Origin: Chlorokybus atmophyticus
Lineage: Eukaryota; Streptophyta; Chlorokybophyceae; Chlorokybales; Chlorokybaceae
Length of the DNA: 64,000 bases
Assembly: GCA_009103225.1 (NCBI GenBank)
Contig: RHPI01000818.1
Span: 247,846 to 311,845 of the forward strand
Reading direction: 5' to 3'
Shown here: in pieces, positions 23,388 to 37,807 of the stretch
Layout of the letters: the number at the start of each line of letters is the position of its first letter
Position numbering within the stretch: the stretch's first letter is position 1
The notes under the pieces: model-generated
Seen by the model: only the letters and a program-made list of their open reading frames with translations
What the model was told of the DNA's origin: nothing
The model's database searches: none
Translations under genes and position numbers: made by a program

Positions 23388-25757
23388 TTATGCCATTGTT
23401 TGGACCACACTCCCACCATCCAGCATGCTGGCACTGGTATGTGTTCCCACGCAAGGAAAGTAGTATCGGCGCACTCTGTTGCGCGCGCCGTCATCTATCA
23501 TGGCCAAACCATCCTGCTTGACACAGTGATTGGTACCTTATTTGTCAGCTTGTATGCTCCAATTAGACGATGCCAAACCGCAACAAGTAGTAACTCACCT
23601 TCATCAGGTAGCTCAGGGCATCCTTGATACGCCCACTACTCCACCCGAGGGCTTGCTGCAACTCCGCCTCCGTGACATAACCAACTCCCTGCACAGGTGC
23701 AGATAAAAATCACCCAAGCAGTCAATACCTGCCAGGGCAGGTTGCAGTAGCACACACAACAGGGCAATGTCTACGGTACCTGCGCGCGCTCTATGACAGT
23801 GTTGTGGTCTTTGTTCAGCTCTGTGGGCACTGATCGCACCAACTTGCGCTGCCCAACCGTCAACAACTCAAAGCCACCTCCCAATGCCTGCCGCAGAGGT
23901 AAACGTCACACATAAACACAAGACATAATAAAGGCTGATTACGCGTGTGTGTGCCAAACTACATGCTGCGAGGCGCGTTTCTAGATGCATTTGTAGCTAT
24001 GAACAAAATGCTTGTCTCTGTGTGTGCGATATGGCAGTCAAGTACACCACGACTCCCAAGCAAAGAAAACAGCCAAGTATGCACATGTAGCACGAGTCGT
24101 ACATCCATACAGCATGACTTTGGTTCTGCAACATGCAAGTATGCGAATAACAGCAATGCAGACTGCCACGCTGCTGGCCAGATGTTTCCTGATAATCATG
24201 CAATCATGTTGCAGCTGCTTGCTGACAACAACGGACCTTCAACTTGCCAATGGCTCGTACAACATCGTCTTCCGACACTTCCCCTCCCCTGGCTCCCCTC
24301 TTTGTTACCACCGCCGTGTGCAGATCGCGCAGGTCCATCAGGCCGCCATTAATGGAACGTGATGCAAGACAGGCTTCCAGTATCTGCACACCTACGCCAT
24401 CGCCATATCAATCTCGTACTTGATAAGCCAAAAGATAAGAGCATTGCCAATCAACAAAAAGTGGGTAAGGACGGGGTTGTCCAGTCTCTCACTTGGTTAC
24501 AACAGATCACATTCTCTCAAGTGCAACAGCATTGCATGTGCTTTGCACCATAACATGTGCTGGCAGAACAGCAACAGAACCATGCTACGTGCATGACAAG
24601 CAAGACATCTGCAATTTCCAAGCAACAACTGCAATACAGTATGGGTGTGCGTACATGAAGACGAAGCGTGCACAGCAACATTGATCGGCACGGGTTCACC
24701 AACGGTAAGTGAGTTCACCAACAGTATTTGGCTTCACCAACGAGTTGAGTTTAATGTTGAGGGGACAATCCACGCTTACCGAGTTCATAGTAGAAGTCGC
24801 CTATGGAAAGCAGCTGAGCCCAGACACCCTTGTTTGAGGCCAGCGGATCAACACCCACTCGCGCGCACATCTCATGAAACTGCGCCCTGAATGCTGGCTG
24901 ACGCCTGATCTCAGCCTGCATCATTGCAGATATCACGCCATGGTGATCAGTTGCATAACTCAACATTGATTCAACACATTCATGCAAGCACGTAATACTC
25001 CTAAGAAATGATAAGATTCAGTGCATGAAGGGGACTTGCTCTCAAGTACCTTGTATTTGTGCGCAAAGTTCTCCAGTGACGTCTTGAAGGTGGCCAACTG
25101 CTCGGCCAGCTCCGCCAAGCGCACGCGCGCAACATTCTCCCCTAGAGTGCGGTATTGCTCCTGCCGTTAGCAACACAACACTCTTTGACTGTGCCAACAG
25201 GAAGCTGGCACTTGACTGCAGCAGCGTTGCACCTTTTACTAATTTTGATACTGGTTAAACTGTTTCATTACCGAACGCGACGTTGTTGACAAAGGCTCAC
25301 CATGCCCTGAGTAACCGTGCGCGTAGCTGTGTGAATTGGTCAAACAAGCATTGTGCAAGTGTTTGCTAGCACGTGAAGGCACTGACACCACATGCATGCA
25401 GCTGGTGTGGCAGCCGCGGCACATGTGTGAGTCATTTCAGCCACTTCAAATAACGGATAAGAACGGATTGGCTCAGCGTACAAAGTAACCAAACAATCAC
25501 GAACACAAACAGATAGCATATGACCATGCATGCTTGTCACTGGCAACTTGACAGGACATGGTTTCAAGTAATTAAGTACTCAGTTTTTTTGCGTTGCCCA
25601 AAGCGCTTGCTCAAAGCACATGACTAAGAGCGCAGAATGGTCAATGACACGAATGTTGTCTTCACCGCTGAGCCTATGCCTTACACAGGGAGGCAGAGTG
25701 CCTTACCTTGGCCGCATTCGCGTGCTGCAGGCCGGCCACACCAGGCCGGCGCCGCAT
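23388..25757 (-). CDS. SNF8: ESCRT-II subunit SNF8/VPS22 (EAP30)
   Basis: Seven exons: 25757-25707, 25160-25050, 24915-24780, 24391-24237, 23887-23780, 23688-23599, 23513-23388; 257 residues, the usual length. The start [11 protein letters not shown] matches the conserved family N-terminus. Then come a coiled-coil segment ([19 protein letters not shown]), the core [26 protein letters not shown], the winged-helix region with [11 protein letters not shown] and [15 protein letters not shown], and the last winged helix with [11 protein letters not shown] and RRYYFPC. SNF8 assembles with VPS25 and VPS36 to sort ubiquitinated cargo at endosomes. The tail runs about 19 residues beyond the usual YWFPC end. 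Two hairpins lie just past the stop. Confidence 0.96.
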
Positions 25758-26849
25758 GTCTGGTCGACTTAGCTCGCAACCTCCTTCCCAATCTTTCAGG
25801 TGTTACACGGTTTCAAACAAACTCCAGCATGCATCAAAGCGCTTGCCACTCCAAGCCCAGGCCCTGCTTGTCGCAAACAAAGCTGAACAAGCATGGCCCA
25901 GGCCGAGCTTGACTTCAGCCTCGACAAGAACTCAACAGCGGTTACCCGACAGGAGCGTCACCAACTCGATGCTCGCCACAGACAGACCGATTGGGCACAG
26001 CGCCGCTGAACCCGCCGTAGCCTGGTCCGGCCCAGCCTGTTCGCTTGTGGCAATTAGCCGGGGTTCTGGCTTCTGACTAACAAATGGCTTTTGCACGTAG
26101 TGTTTAGCCAAACAGTTACAACAAGCATCGGCATTTGACACTACGCTAACTTCGGCTTCCTCTTAGACCGACGCTTTGGCTTCTACCAGTGCAATGCACT
26201 CCTGGTCTGGCCTGGCCTGGCGGCGGATGCTTTCCGGCGCCAAGTGACAGTTGAGCAGCTAATAGCTGCATTGCTCGATAATTACCAATTTCTAAGGACG
26301 GTCAGCTGCGGGAGCGGCTTGTGGCGAGCCGCTGCATGAGCAGCAGTGCGCAGCAGTAACAACCACAAGTGGGCAGCATGTAAGCTGCATGGAACTCAGT
26401 TGCTGATGTGCAAATGTCGCAGCATCGGATGTGTTCAATATGTGATCGAGCAGCTGCATGAGGCGAAGTAGAATGTGCTGCTGTTGATGCACGTTTGTAT
26501 GGCGAAACATGTAGTCAGGCAGGTACAGGTTTAAGCCTTAATTTTGCTTGATGGTCAGCACTGTGGCTATGGTCAGCACTGTGGCTAAAACTGTGTAAAT
26601 GTACTCTTGCGCCAAGGTTGTTTGAGCTCAAGACGCCACATTGCAGCAGACGTATTCAGGACGAGAAGCAAACAAATCAGCTTGCTGGTGACATCGTCAA
26701 CTTGCTGAAAGCCATGATGCTTACACAAGGCAATCAAGTGCTACACCGGGCAACAACCGATGCTCCTGCCAGTGATTAGTAGCTTCAGTGCTATGGCCAT
26801 GTGCTAATCCTTGGCCTTGAGTCTCCTCTGCCCTGGGTTCATCTGTCCC
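25758..26849. promoter_or_regulatory. Divergent region between SNF8 and the dynein-2 IC gene
   Basis: About 1.1 kb separating two divergent start codons; it presumably carries both promoters. No gene is supported inside it; CCTGGCC-like GC-rich short repeats occur near 26010-26230. Confidence 0.45.
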
Positions 26850-29800
26850 ATGTTGGGTATACCTCCCTATGCGGGTGGGCCGCTGGTCTCTGCGCCTGGG
26901 CCTGCAGTGAGCGTTGTGCCGGAGGACAGAAGGGCGCCAGCAGACGACAAGGCATGCCAGACTGCTCCTGTGCAGAAAGGCGGCCAGAAGGCGTGCCAGA
27001 CTGGGGAAGGACGTCAGGAGGGGGAGGTGAGTTGGTCCTTGCCGCGTAGCGTGTGTACGTGGGCTTGGGTGTGTGGTGTAATGAAAGCGCAAATGCCCGC
27101 TGCACACTCAACCTTGCTGCATGTGCGCGTTCGCGTAGGTGTGTTGAATAGTGTGCGTCGGCATCCACGCATGTACACGCCTGCGCGTGTGCGTGATTGA
27201 TTGTGCGTGTTTATGAATGGTCGTGTGAGTGTAGTGTAGTTTGCGCAGGTACGTGTGTAGTGTGGTGGGCAAGGGCTCCTGCATGTGTGTTTTGCAGCAG
27301 CATCATACACAAGCGCGCATGCATTCATCTCATGCACGCGCACACCTGTGTGCGTGAGCAAATGCTTGAGATGGTGCACATGTTTATGTACATGCACGTT
27401 AGTGTGGTTTGCGCATACGTGTGTGTAGTGCGAAGCGTAAGCGCTCATGCGTACATGTATTGCAATATGATCATAGATAAGTATGCACTTGTGCATGTGC
27501 GTTGACACCTATGTGTATTGTGGAGGTACTACTGTGTGCGCGTGCAGTGTGATGCGTTTGCAGTGCTGTATGTATGGGAAGCAGCATTGGGTCAATACAC
27601 TTCTTCTCACTCTCGAGCACTGTTACAGGCTCAAACAGATGTGGCGCTGTCGTTGACACGTTCCCTGCTGTCAAACGAAAGACAAACAAACAGCAATGAT
27701 GAACTATCGTTGGCAAGATTCCTCCTGCGTGTTGAGCATGTAGTATCGGAAGCGCTCCAAGAAAACGACTCAGCTTGGAGCGAAGAACAAGGTGGGGAAA
27801 AGTTGCTGTGAACTCATTGCAGACGCTTGTGCATTGAGCGGACCAATATTCTGTCGAGAGTTGGGTCACACACTTCAAGTATAAACTGCATTGCGTGCAT
27901 GCTGGTTGCTCATGGCAATTGGTGATTGCAGAGTTGTCCAGGCTGCGCAACGATACAGCTGGCCCGGCTGTTGCCTCATTGGCGCACGCACTTGACCCCT
28001 TTGCTGCTGCTGTCGACAATGAGGGCAGAAATGGCGCCCATGAGCACACTGGTCTTGAAGTTACTGGACTCAGCTGGAATGCCTCAGGATACGTCATCGC
28101 TGCTGCGTACGTGTAGTTTTACACCATGATACTGACAGTGGCAGAGTGTCAGACGCACAGTAGACAGAATTACATGTGTGGGTGTAATGGGAAGCATGCG
28201 CAGGTATGGAAGCCATGAAGAGAGGGGCTGGGGTTCGCACTCAGGCGCCCTGTGTACTTGGAACCTTGGGCGCAAAAACATGCAAGCCAACCAACCTGAC
28301 CGCATCATCCATACCAGTGTATGACTCTGAGTTCCTTTGATGTTCGCAAGCAGATGGCTTGTTGCCAAGCTGATCAGGTCTTGTCCAGGCAACTAAACGC
28401 TTGCATTGCCGCAGAACTCGTTGACGTGCTGCGCTTTCCACCCGACCCATCCCGCCCTCATAGCCGGTGGCACATTTTTGGGTTAGAGGCAACTTTCGTA
28501 GTTGGGGTAAAGCCCAACACACCACTCACCGCATGTTACTCAGGTGAAGTTTATGTATGGGATTTGAGCAGAGGAAGTGACGAGGACCCGCAGCGAGGGG
28601 CTTCGCGTGCGGGACTGCTATCCCATACGGCTCCCATCACACAGGTAGCAGCTGCAATGTTTCATACGCAAGAGTTTGCTAAAAGAGCTGACACTACTAC
28701 TGTACTCCCGTTCAGATTGTTTGGAGGTATGATGGTGTTGCAGCAACTGCGCATATTGAATCTGAGCTGGGTTACCGGGTAAGTAACAGTGCAATGCCTT
28801 GGCGGTTGTTTTATATAATGTCTTTGCTGCACTGCATGCAAGGCTGTTCCGCTAATCATGCCTGTGAAGGTGTTGACGCTGAGCACTGATGGCCGCCTGC
28901 TTGTTTGGGACTGGACTAAGCTTGATGCCCCAATATACGGGTAGGTTAAAATGTTATCAGAAGCAATGCAGCGTGTTGAGTTCATTCCTCATCTCCGTCA
29001 CGTGCACAACATACTGCATGATTTTGCAGGTATGAGCTGTCATATCCTAGGCCTGACTCTGAATTGCCCATATCTTGGGGAGGTGAGTAGCACGATCACC
29101 CTTTTCTGTGGCGTGGGTGTGTGATACATGTGTACTGAATGCAACTTCACAACTATGATGGCGCATGATCCCAACAGGCACGTGTATGTCATTCGCTAGC
29201 GAGGCGGAAGGTGCCTGCGCAGTCGGCACCGCTGCTGGCATGGTGCTGAACTGTCTGCTTCCATCTACATCATACACACAAGCACATGAAGGTACTGGAC
29301 TCCTTTCCCTTGCCCCTGTCTCCCTCCCCATCCCGCACATCACGGAAGAAGTTACCGCAAGCTATTGCTGCTGAACCACTTGGTGTTCTCATGAAGGGCC
29401 TCACAAGTACCCTAGTGCGGTGCGTTCGCGGCGCGCACTCTCCTCCTCTCCAATAACTTCGGTGTCTTACTCCCCACACGTCCGGAACGCGCTCCTTTCA
29501 ACAGCTCTCGACGGGCTTGCAACGCTCTCATGTCAAGTGAGAATTCAAGTGTTCTATCGACAGCCACAAGCATATAGTACCTCGCGCATGAGTCCTGACG
29601 GTTGTGTGAACCGATGTGCAGGGTGAAGAGGTGTTGGCTCTGAGCCCGTGCGAAGGCGAGAGCGAGTTGTTTGCTGTTGAATGGAGCCCCGCACGCCCGT
29701 TGGTTTTTGCTGCTGCTGGGGGTGATGGGCGACTGTACTTTTATGATTTGCAGGTAGTGTGTCTCAATGGAGTGCACCACCATGCACAACACCGTGGTGC

Positions 29801-30138
29801 CTTAGTAAGGGAACCAACATGAGATCGTCTTGCTCAGGAGAGCACCATGCATCCGTGTGAAAGCGTCATGGTTGGTACTCAGCAATCAGCTAGAGGTGTC
29901 TCGCTGCCTGTACGCTATCTTGCATTCAATCCTCATGTGAGACAGTACCTTGCAACAGCGGCAGGATCCTCAATCAAGGTGAGCTTGCGCTTCACAAGCG
30001 TGATGCACGTGTACATGAACGTGCATTGAGTGGGGTTGTGTTGTACAGGTATTGGAGTTGAGCCCACGATTGACGGAAGTGAGGCGCGGGGAGCGTCGGC
30101 TCTTAGATCGATTGATTCAGGATGCTATAGCAAGTTAA
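26850..30138 (+). CDS. DYNC2I2: Dynein-2 intermediate chain, WDR34/DYNC2I2 (FAP133) type
   Basis: Fourteen exons: 26850-27026, 27629-27791, 27932-28112, 28204-28318, 28415-28481, 28544-28644, 28716-28778, 28870-28940 (or from 28843), 29030-29082, 29178-29291, 29397-29536, 29622-29753, 29838-29978, 30049-30138; about 535 residues, close to the animal protein. The N-terminal part has repeated QT motifs ([19 protein letters not shown]), as in light-chain-binding regions. WD repeats follow: [29 protein letters not shown] with [60 protein letters not shown]. The family is part of the retrograde IFT motor, so the organism probably builds cilia. Intron 5 is only 62 nt. The exon 8 and 11 acceptors (AAG) are the weakest parts; an upstream Met exists at 26811. 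Confidence 0.92.
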
Positions 30139-30885
30139 TCTCTCAAGTGCTTTTGCACTGCACTGCATGTGTGATCAGTGTGATGGGTCAACTCTTTGTT
30201 TGGTGCTACCTGTTGCGTGGTCCAAAACGGGGGAGGTATGTTGGCCTTCGCGTTGATGTACAGGTAGTGAATTGCTTGTGCGTTGTGATTGGCTGAGGGT
30301 CGCGGTATTGAAGAGAGCGACGACAGTGGCGCTGGGCTTGCCACAACCTGCCCTTTCAACTACCTTTTCGGATGTTGCAATGCTCTTGGCGAAGGCTGCA
30401 TGCCAGCGTGTTCGGTTTGTTGATTGCGAGGTGTATTTGCATTGGTGATGTAAGTGGCTGCACCAGGTTGCTATGTGTTTAGCACTACTGGCTTGCATAT
30501 TGCGACCATGCATCGTATTGAACATGACATAAAAGCCATGTGCTGTGTGGTGGTTGCAAACCCAGTTCTGATCCTCTTTGGTCATGGACATGGTCAGATA
30601 TGTAACAGGAATGTAGCGCGTGACTTGTCCTGATGAGGGGTGTTGAAACTATGCATAGCAAGGCAACAACTGGCCCGCAGGGGGGGGTAGGGGAGGAGAA
30701 TCGGTGTTGACTGTGACATTGAACTACAACAGGGCATGCAAAGCACTCATGCGCTAACCGTGACTCCTGTGGCTCAGCCAGCAAACTAGTTCTGGACACA
30801 GGCTGCGTTACACAGCGCGCAACAATGCCATTACAATCATCTGAGCAAACCATGGTGCGCACCCTACTACCCTCCCCGTGCTACT
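30139..30885. other. Convergent intergenic region
   Basis: 3' flanks of the dynein-2 IC gene (+) and the SDR gene (-). No gene is supported; the frames here are shadows or noise. Confidence 0.5.
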
Positions 30886-33578
<2,693 letters not shown>

Positions 33579-34257
33579 GCGCGCACTAACACCAGGCGCC
33601 ACGCCCTAACATCACGCAGGGTCGCTCGCTCAGTCTCGCTTGGCAGCCCAAAGCCACTCACCCAGAGCCTCCTTCTCCTCAATCACCACGTCCACCTTGT
33701 CCTCCTCCCCCTCCTCGTTCTCCTCCTCCGCCGCCGCCCGACAAACAGACGCTGATCTTGGTTAGAGCAGACTGCAGCCTGGCGAGATTTTGCCCTCCGA
33801 AAATCGGTCCGGTTCGGTCGAAGATCCACGCTTCGAACCGGACCTATTTTGGAGGGGGACCGGGCTTGTCAACTGGATCGGTCCGTCACATTGATATCGA
33901 GGCTGTCTCCTCCGATAGATATCAGCGTTGATCCGCCACGTCGACCATTCCCGCCACGTGTGCTGAGGTCGATATCGACGCCATGGTAACTCTATACAGC
34001 CTTGCAGATATCAATCAATCACGTGACCGGCCCAGCGGCGGCGGCGGCGGCTGTGGTGGTGGTGGTAGTGGTGGTGTTGGCCTGGCTGCCGTTGTGGCGC
34101 TGACTGGACGCCGCCGGGTGTAGGCCCTAAGGGTTGGACACGGGAAGGGGCCGAGTGGAAAGCGAGCGAGTTTCTCTTCTTCAGCGTAGTGAGATAAGCG
34201 GATGGCTTGTTGCTGTTGGCGCTGCGTGCTAAGGCGTGGTGACGGACAAGGTGGGTG
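33579..34257. promoter_or_regulatory. Divergent region between SDR and RNF32-like genes
   Basis: About 0.7 kb between two divergent starts. A minus-strand acidic frame at about 33640-33755 (EEENEEGEEDKVDVV, then a GTGAGT donor-like site) might be an exon of an unrecognised transcript. At 33860-33990 there are repeated GATATCGA/GTCGATATC words and a CACGTG G-box core (33955-33960), consistent with a promoter. A strong hairpin lies at 33794-33855. Confidence 0.45.
33794..33855. repeat. 22 bp near-perfect inverted repeat
   Basis: Arms at 33794-33816 and 33834-33855 share GGTCCGGTTCG / CGAACCGGACC and extend outward through CCTCC/GGAGG with one mismatch and one bulge; the loop is about 17 nt. 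It lies in the intergenic region between two divergent genes. Confidence 0.85.
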
Positions 34258-36688
34258 ATGATGATGAGGTCAGGTAGAGGAGGAGGAGGAGGAGGGAGGA
34301 AGCGCTGCCTTTCTACAACTCCAGATGTAAGTGTGCAGTTGCAGATCATGGTCTTCATCTTTGTGAGATTATTTATCTTGTTGTGGTGTGCAATGCAGAC
34401 AATGTGATATTTTCCAGCAACGGGGGTTTTGCCAACCCCACACTAATGTAACGAAGACACGAAATTGGTTGAACATTGATGTATGCGTTGAGATGCGCAC
34501 ATTCGTACACACAAACTGTGCATGTGGGCAATATAAAAACGCACAAACGCACGCAAGCAGGCGCGCACGCACAGCCCTCATGGTGTGATTAGACAGGTGT
34601 AGAAGAAATAGTGTGCGAGTGTCAAGTCAGTTTCAGTTTGGGTGCCGGCCACAGCGGTCGTGTACATAAGGGCAACTGAAAACCATGAGGACACATACGC
34701 GCATTCAAGCACGAGCACGCGCATGCGCACAAACACGCAGCGACAGCGTGCATGTGAGTGAGTCTTACATAAATTTCTCAACATGTCGGCAATGTGGATT
34801 TCAGGCTCAGCTGCTCCACGCAGCGGCTTTCCAGGATCACTTCGCGCGCTCGCTCAAGCTCAACGCCATCAACAACGTCAAGCACCAGACCAAGCAGAAG
34901 AAGAAGCAGGCCGCCGCCGTTGGGCCCGGTGACAAGGATGCGGACAGCACCGGAGATCGCACCTCCACCAACACGACAGACACTGACAACATCGACGATC
35001 AACAACACCGCCAGCGTCTAACACTTGGTAGTTACCCACATGTCTGTTATCTATCGCATCTAAACGATAAAGTGTCAACATGAAATCATATCGCAAACGG
35101 CACGCATGCTGCACTAGCAAACATCAATGGGCCCGAGTGTTATGCTGTGTGTATGTGTGCACGCCCGCGCGCGTACACGTGCGTGAGAGTGTTCAGGATG
35201 AGCCTACTCCTTCCTCCTCCTAGTTGTTCGTGCTAGCTGCCTTGCACGTGTCTACGCATACATGTGTCTACGGCTGCTCCATGTAGGTAGTTACACCCTT
35301 CTAACTGTAACTCTGGTTACCAGCTCAGCGGCTCGGGCTAGTTGCCGCTCCCCCTCCCCGCCAGTCTCTTCGCTCAGCCCGCGCAGCCGCCCGCCAGCGA
35401 GGCGACCGCGCCTGCCCCGTCTGCCGCGAGCCCTTCCTCCAAGCTGTTGACACACACAACCACAACTACAACCACAACCATAATGGGCGCCAGCTGCTTC
35501 TCAGCTGCTCCCACACCTTCCATCATGTGAGGAGAGGGGGGGAGGAGGTGTCGCTCACTATTTTGTATATGAGTGGTGAGTGAAGAGAACCTGTGCATGT
35601 GCAGGCGTGTTTGAGGAGTTGGGAGAGGCATGTTGGAGGGAGGGTTTGTCCCGTGTGCAGAGGGGAAGATTATGTTACCACGGTTATAAGCGACGGGGCC
35701 AACTATGCCCGCGCACATGCTGCTACCGTGTAAGTGGCTATGGTAAAAACTAAGTACCTGCTTAAGGAGCATATTGCTGTAATGGTTGTCGCTGTGCAGC
35801 ATGCAGGCCGCATGGAGGGGTTTTCTTGCGCGGGTTCGGTTTCAGCGTCTCTTAGCGAGCATCCCGCCAAAGAGCCCCTCTGCGCGGCGCGTCTTCTTTG
35901 CAAATAAGGTGTGTTGTGTTCTTATTGTTGTGTGCTACCGTAAGCGTTGGTTGGTTGTGTCACAAGTTGTCCTTGAAACTGCAGTTGGAGGGGTTGAACA
36001 ACGCTCTGCTGCACGACATCCAGAGCGAGCGCAGCGAATACGACGCGCTCGTAGCAGAGATGGACGCCGCTATCGCACACAGCCACTGCATATACAGGTG
36101 CAGAAGTGAACACTTGAGAAACAACATCAGGCTCACGTGCAATGTCAACCTTATCTGTGTGCTCACCACATACACACGCACGCACACACAGGCTTGCTAC
36201 TGGTCATGCTGACTCCCCACCTTGCTCGCCTGATGCCCTGCCACCTGTATCTCCGACACCGCCTTCACCTCAGAGGGTGCCTCAGGATACCATATGGACA
36301 GAGGCAGCCATCAAGGTGACAGACCACAAGACCACCTCACAACCACACGCTAGCATAATGCAACACACTGATTCATTTGCCTGTTCAGGCTGTTGAGCGC
36401 GGTGCAGAAGACTGTCCCATATGTCTGATACCTTTGGACACCCCAGCATCAGGCCACGTTTATGCCGCCAATACCGATGATAGCAACCTTCCCCAGCACC
36501 GATCCATTGCTTTGCTGACCTGCAGCCACGTTTTCCACTCGCAGTGCATTGCGAACTTCGAGGCATTCACTAAAAGAAACAAAGGAGACAGAAATGTTGT
36601 TGGCAGCCAGGGCAGTAACAGTAGTATCAGCAGTCATCTAGCGTGCCCTGTTTGCCGCGCAGCCTACCAGCGCAGCACCTTTGTATAG
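34258..36688 (+). CDS. RNF32: RNF32-like RING-IQ-RING protein
   Basis: Eight exons: 34258-34326, 34805-35027, 35324-35526, 35605-35729, 35800-35908, 35985-36097, 36192-36315, 36389-36688; 421 residues with consistent phases. The N-terminal block LLHAAAFQDHFARSLKL and the short motif LTLAQRLGL are as in RNF32. RING 1 has CPVCREPF, LLSCSHTFHHACL and CPVC. An IQ motif (MQAAWRGFLARVRFQ) and a helical linker follow. RING 2 has CPICLIPL, LLTCSHVFHSQCI and CPVCRAAY, ending 12 residues later. RING-IQ-RING order is diagnostic of RNF32, a presumed E3 ligase with a calmodulin-binding motif; in animals it is testis-biased, which would fit a ciliary role, but that is inference. The first exon is chosen on phase alone. 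A decayed second copy lies at 47.7-49.6 kb. Confidence 0.88.
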
Positions 36689-37059
36689 ACATCTGCTGCA
36701 ACGATTACCTGGCGCTATTCGGATCTAGCTGTTTGTCCTTCCAGATGCAGTAACATATCGTTTGCCCAACGGTGACGGTGCCGTGCTCAGATCGGTACGA
36801 ACTGCAGGCTTGGTACAAGTTGATGACATGAGAACCTCAGCAACGCAGCAGTACTGCCAATAGTGGCTACAAGGCCTCAAGGTCCTGCTCTGCGGCAGTC
36901 GTGCTAAGATGCGCAGCAAGGCTGTGAGTGTTGAGTGCACTATGTGAGCAGAACCCCACCACTAACTCAGGTACTAACTCAGGTACTTCTTCCCTCACAC
37001 AGCCACTCGTGCTTGAATGAACAGGTCCGAAATGGTTCGTGCACAGATGTGTGCATGAA

Positions 37060-37099
37060 TCATTGACCCGTGGCCAGGGTACTAGCCATGGGTCAATGA
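37060..37099. repeat. 15 bp near-perfect hairpin
   Basis: TCATTGACCCGTGGC and GCCATGGGTCAATGA, 14 of 15 paired, 10 nt loop, between RNF32 and the F-box stub. Confidence 0.8.
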
Positions 37100-37114
37100 C
37101 TAGTTCCACAACAA

Positions 37115-37330
37115 CTATTGCGACAAATCATCATCAGAGCCCTTGGCAACCTTCATATCTTGGACGTCAGCATCGCTGTCATCGTAGTCATCATAGTCAG
37201 AGTTAGAGTCGTTCTGGTAGTTGTCCTCATCGCAGTCAGAGTGGCTGTCATGGTTGCACACCCTGCAACTGCACTGTACTGCCAAACAGTGGCCAAAACC
37301 TACAGATGGGCTTGCACTGCAGAGCACAAT
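37115..37330 (-). pseudogene. 3' stub of the F-box/LRR gene (left copy of the duplication)
   Basis: The minus strand encodes VQCSCRVCNHDSHSD followed by an Asp-rich tail of about 35 residues ending in a stop. It matches the end of the F-box/LRR gene at 49.9-51.5 kb (VQCSCRLCNHDSDSD), but everything upstream is missing and unrelated sequence follows. Here the acidic tail is longer than in the right copy, where a stop follows DEDN. Confidence 0.75.
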
Positions 37331-37807
37331 TTAGATGCTAATGCTGTAGCAAACCACACGTACGCTGATGGGCGACACTGTGCAAATCCATAGCGGTGCG
37401 GTGGCAAGCAAGTATTCAACGAGGCACACAGCCAGCTTTCTTAGGTACCCAAAAGCACAACACACAGGCACGCACGCATGCTTGTGCTAATGTACACAAG
37501 TATACACATCACAAACAACCCTTCGGGGTGAAAGCGCACGCCTTGACCACCGCCCTCACGCCGTCAGGAATCGCAAAGTGAGGCAACTGATGTTTAGCTG
37601 TAATTGAATAGCGCTTACCAGGCAATGCGCCACCACCTTGCGCAATGCTTGCCGCTACTGCTTTTGCGCTGGCACTGCCGTTGCTGCAGGGGAGGTCTGC
37701 CCTAGGCTTGGGAGTGCCCCTGACAGGCACACCCTGACCCCAACCCTCCCTCCTCGGAGCAGATTGCAGCACTGCTGCGTTGCAGCAGGCCAAGGCCAAC
37801 GCCTGCT

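Noticed and set aside
34011-34358. Minus-strand Pro/His-rich frame
   Set aside because: Antisense to RNF32 exon 1 and its flank; driven by GGA and GGT repeats.
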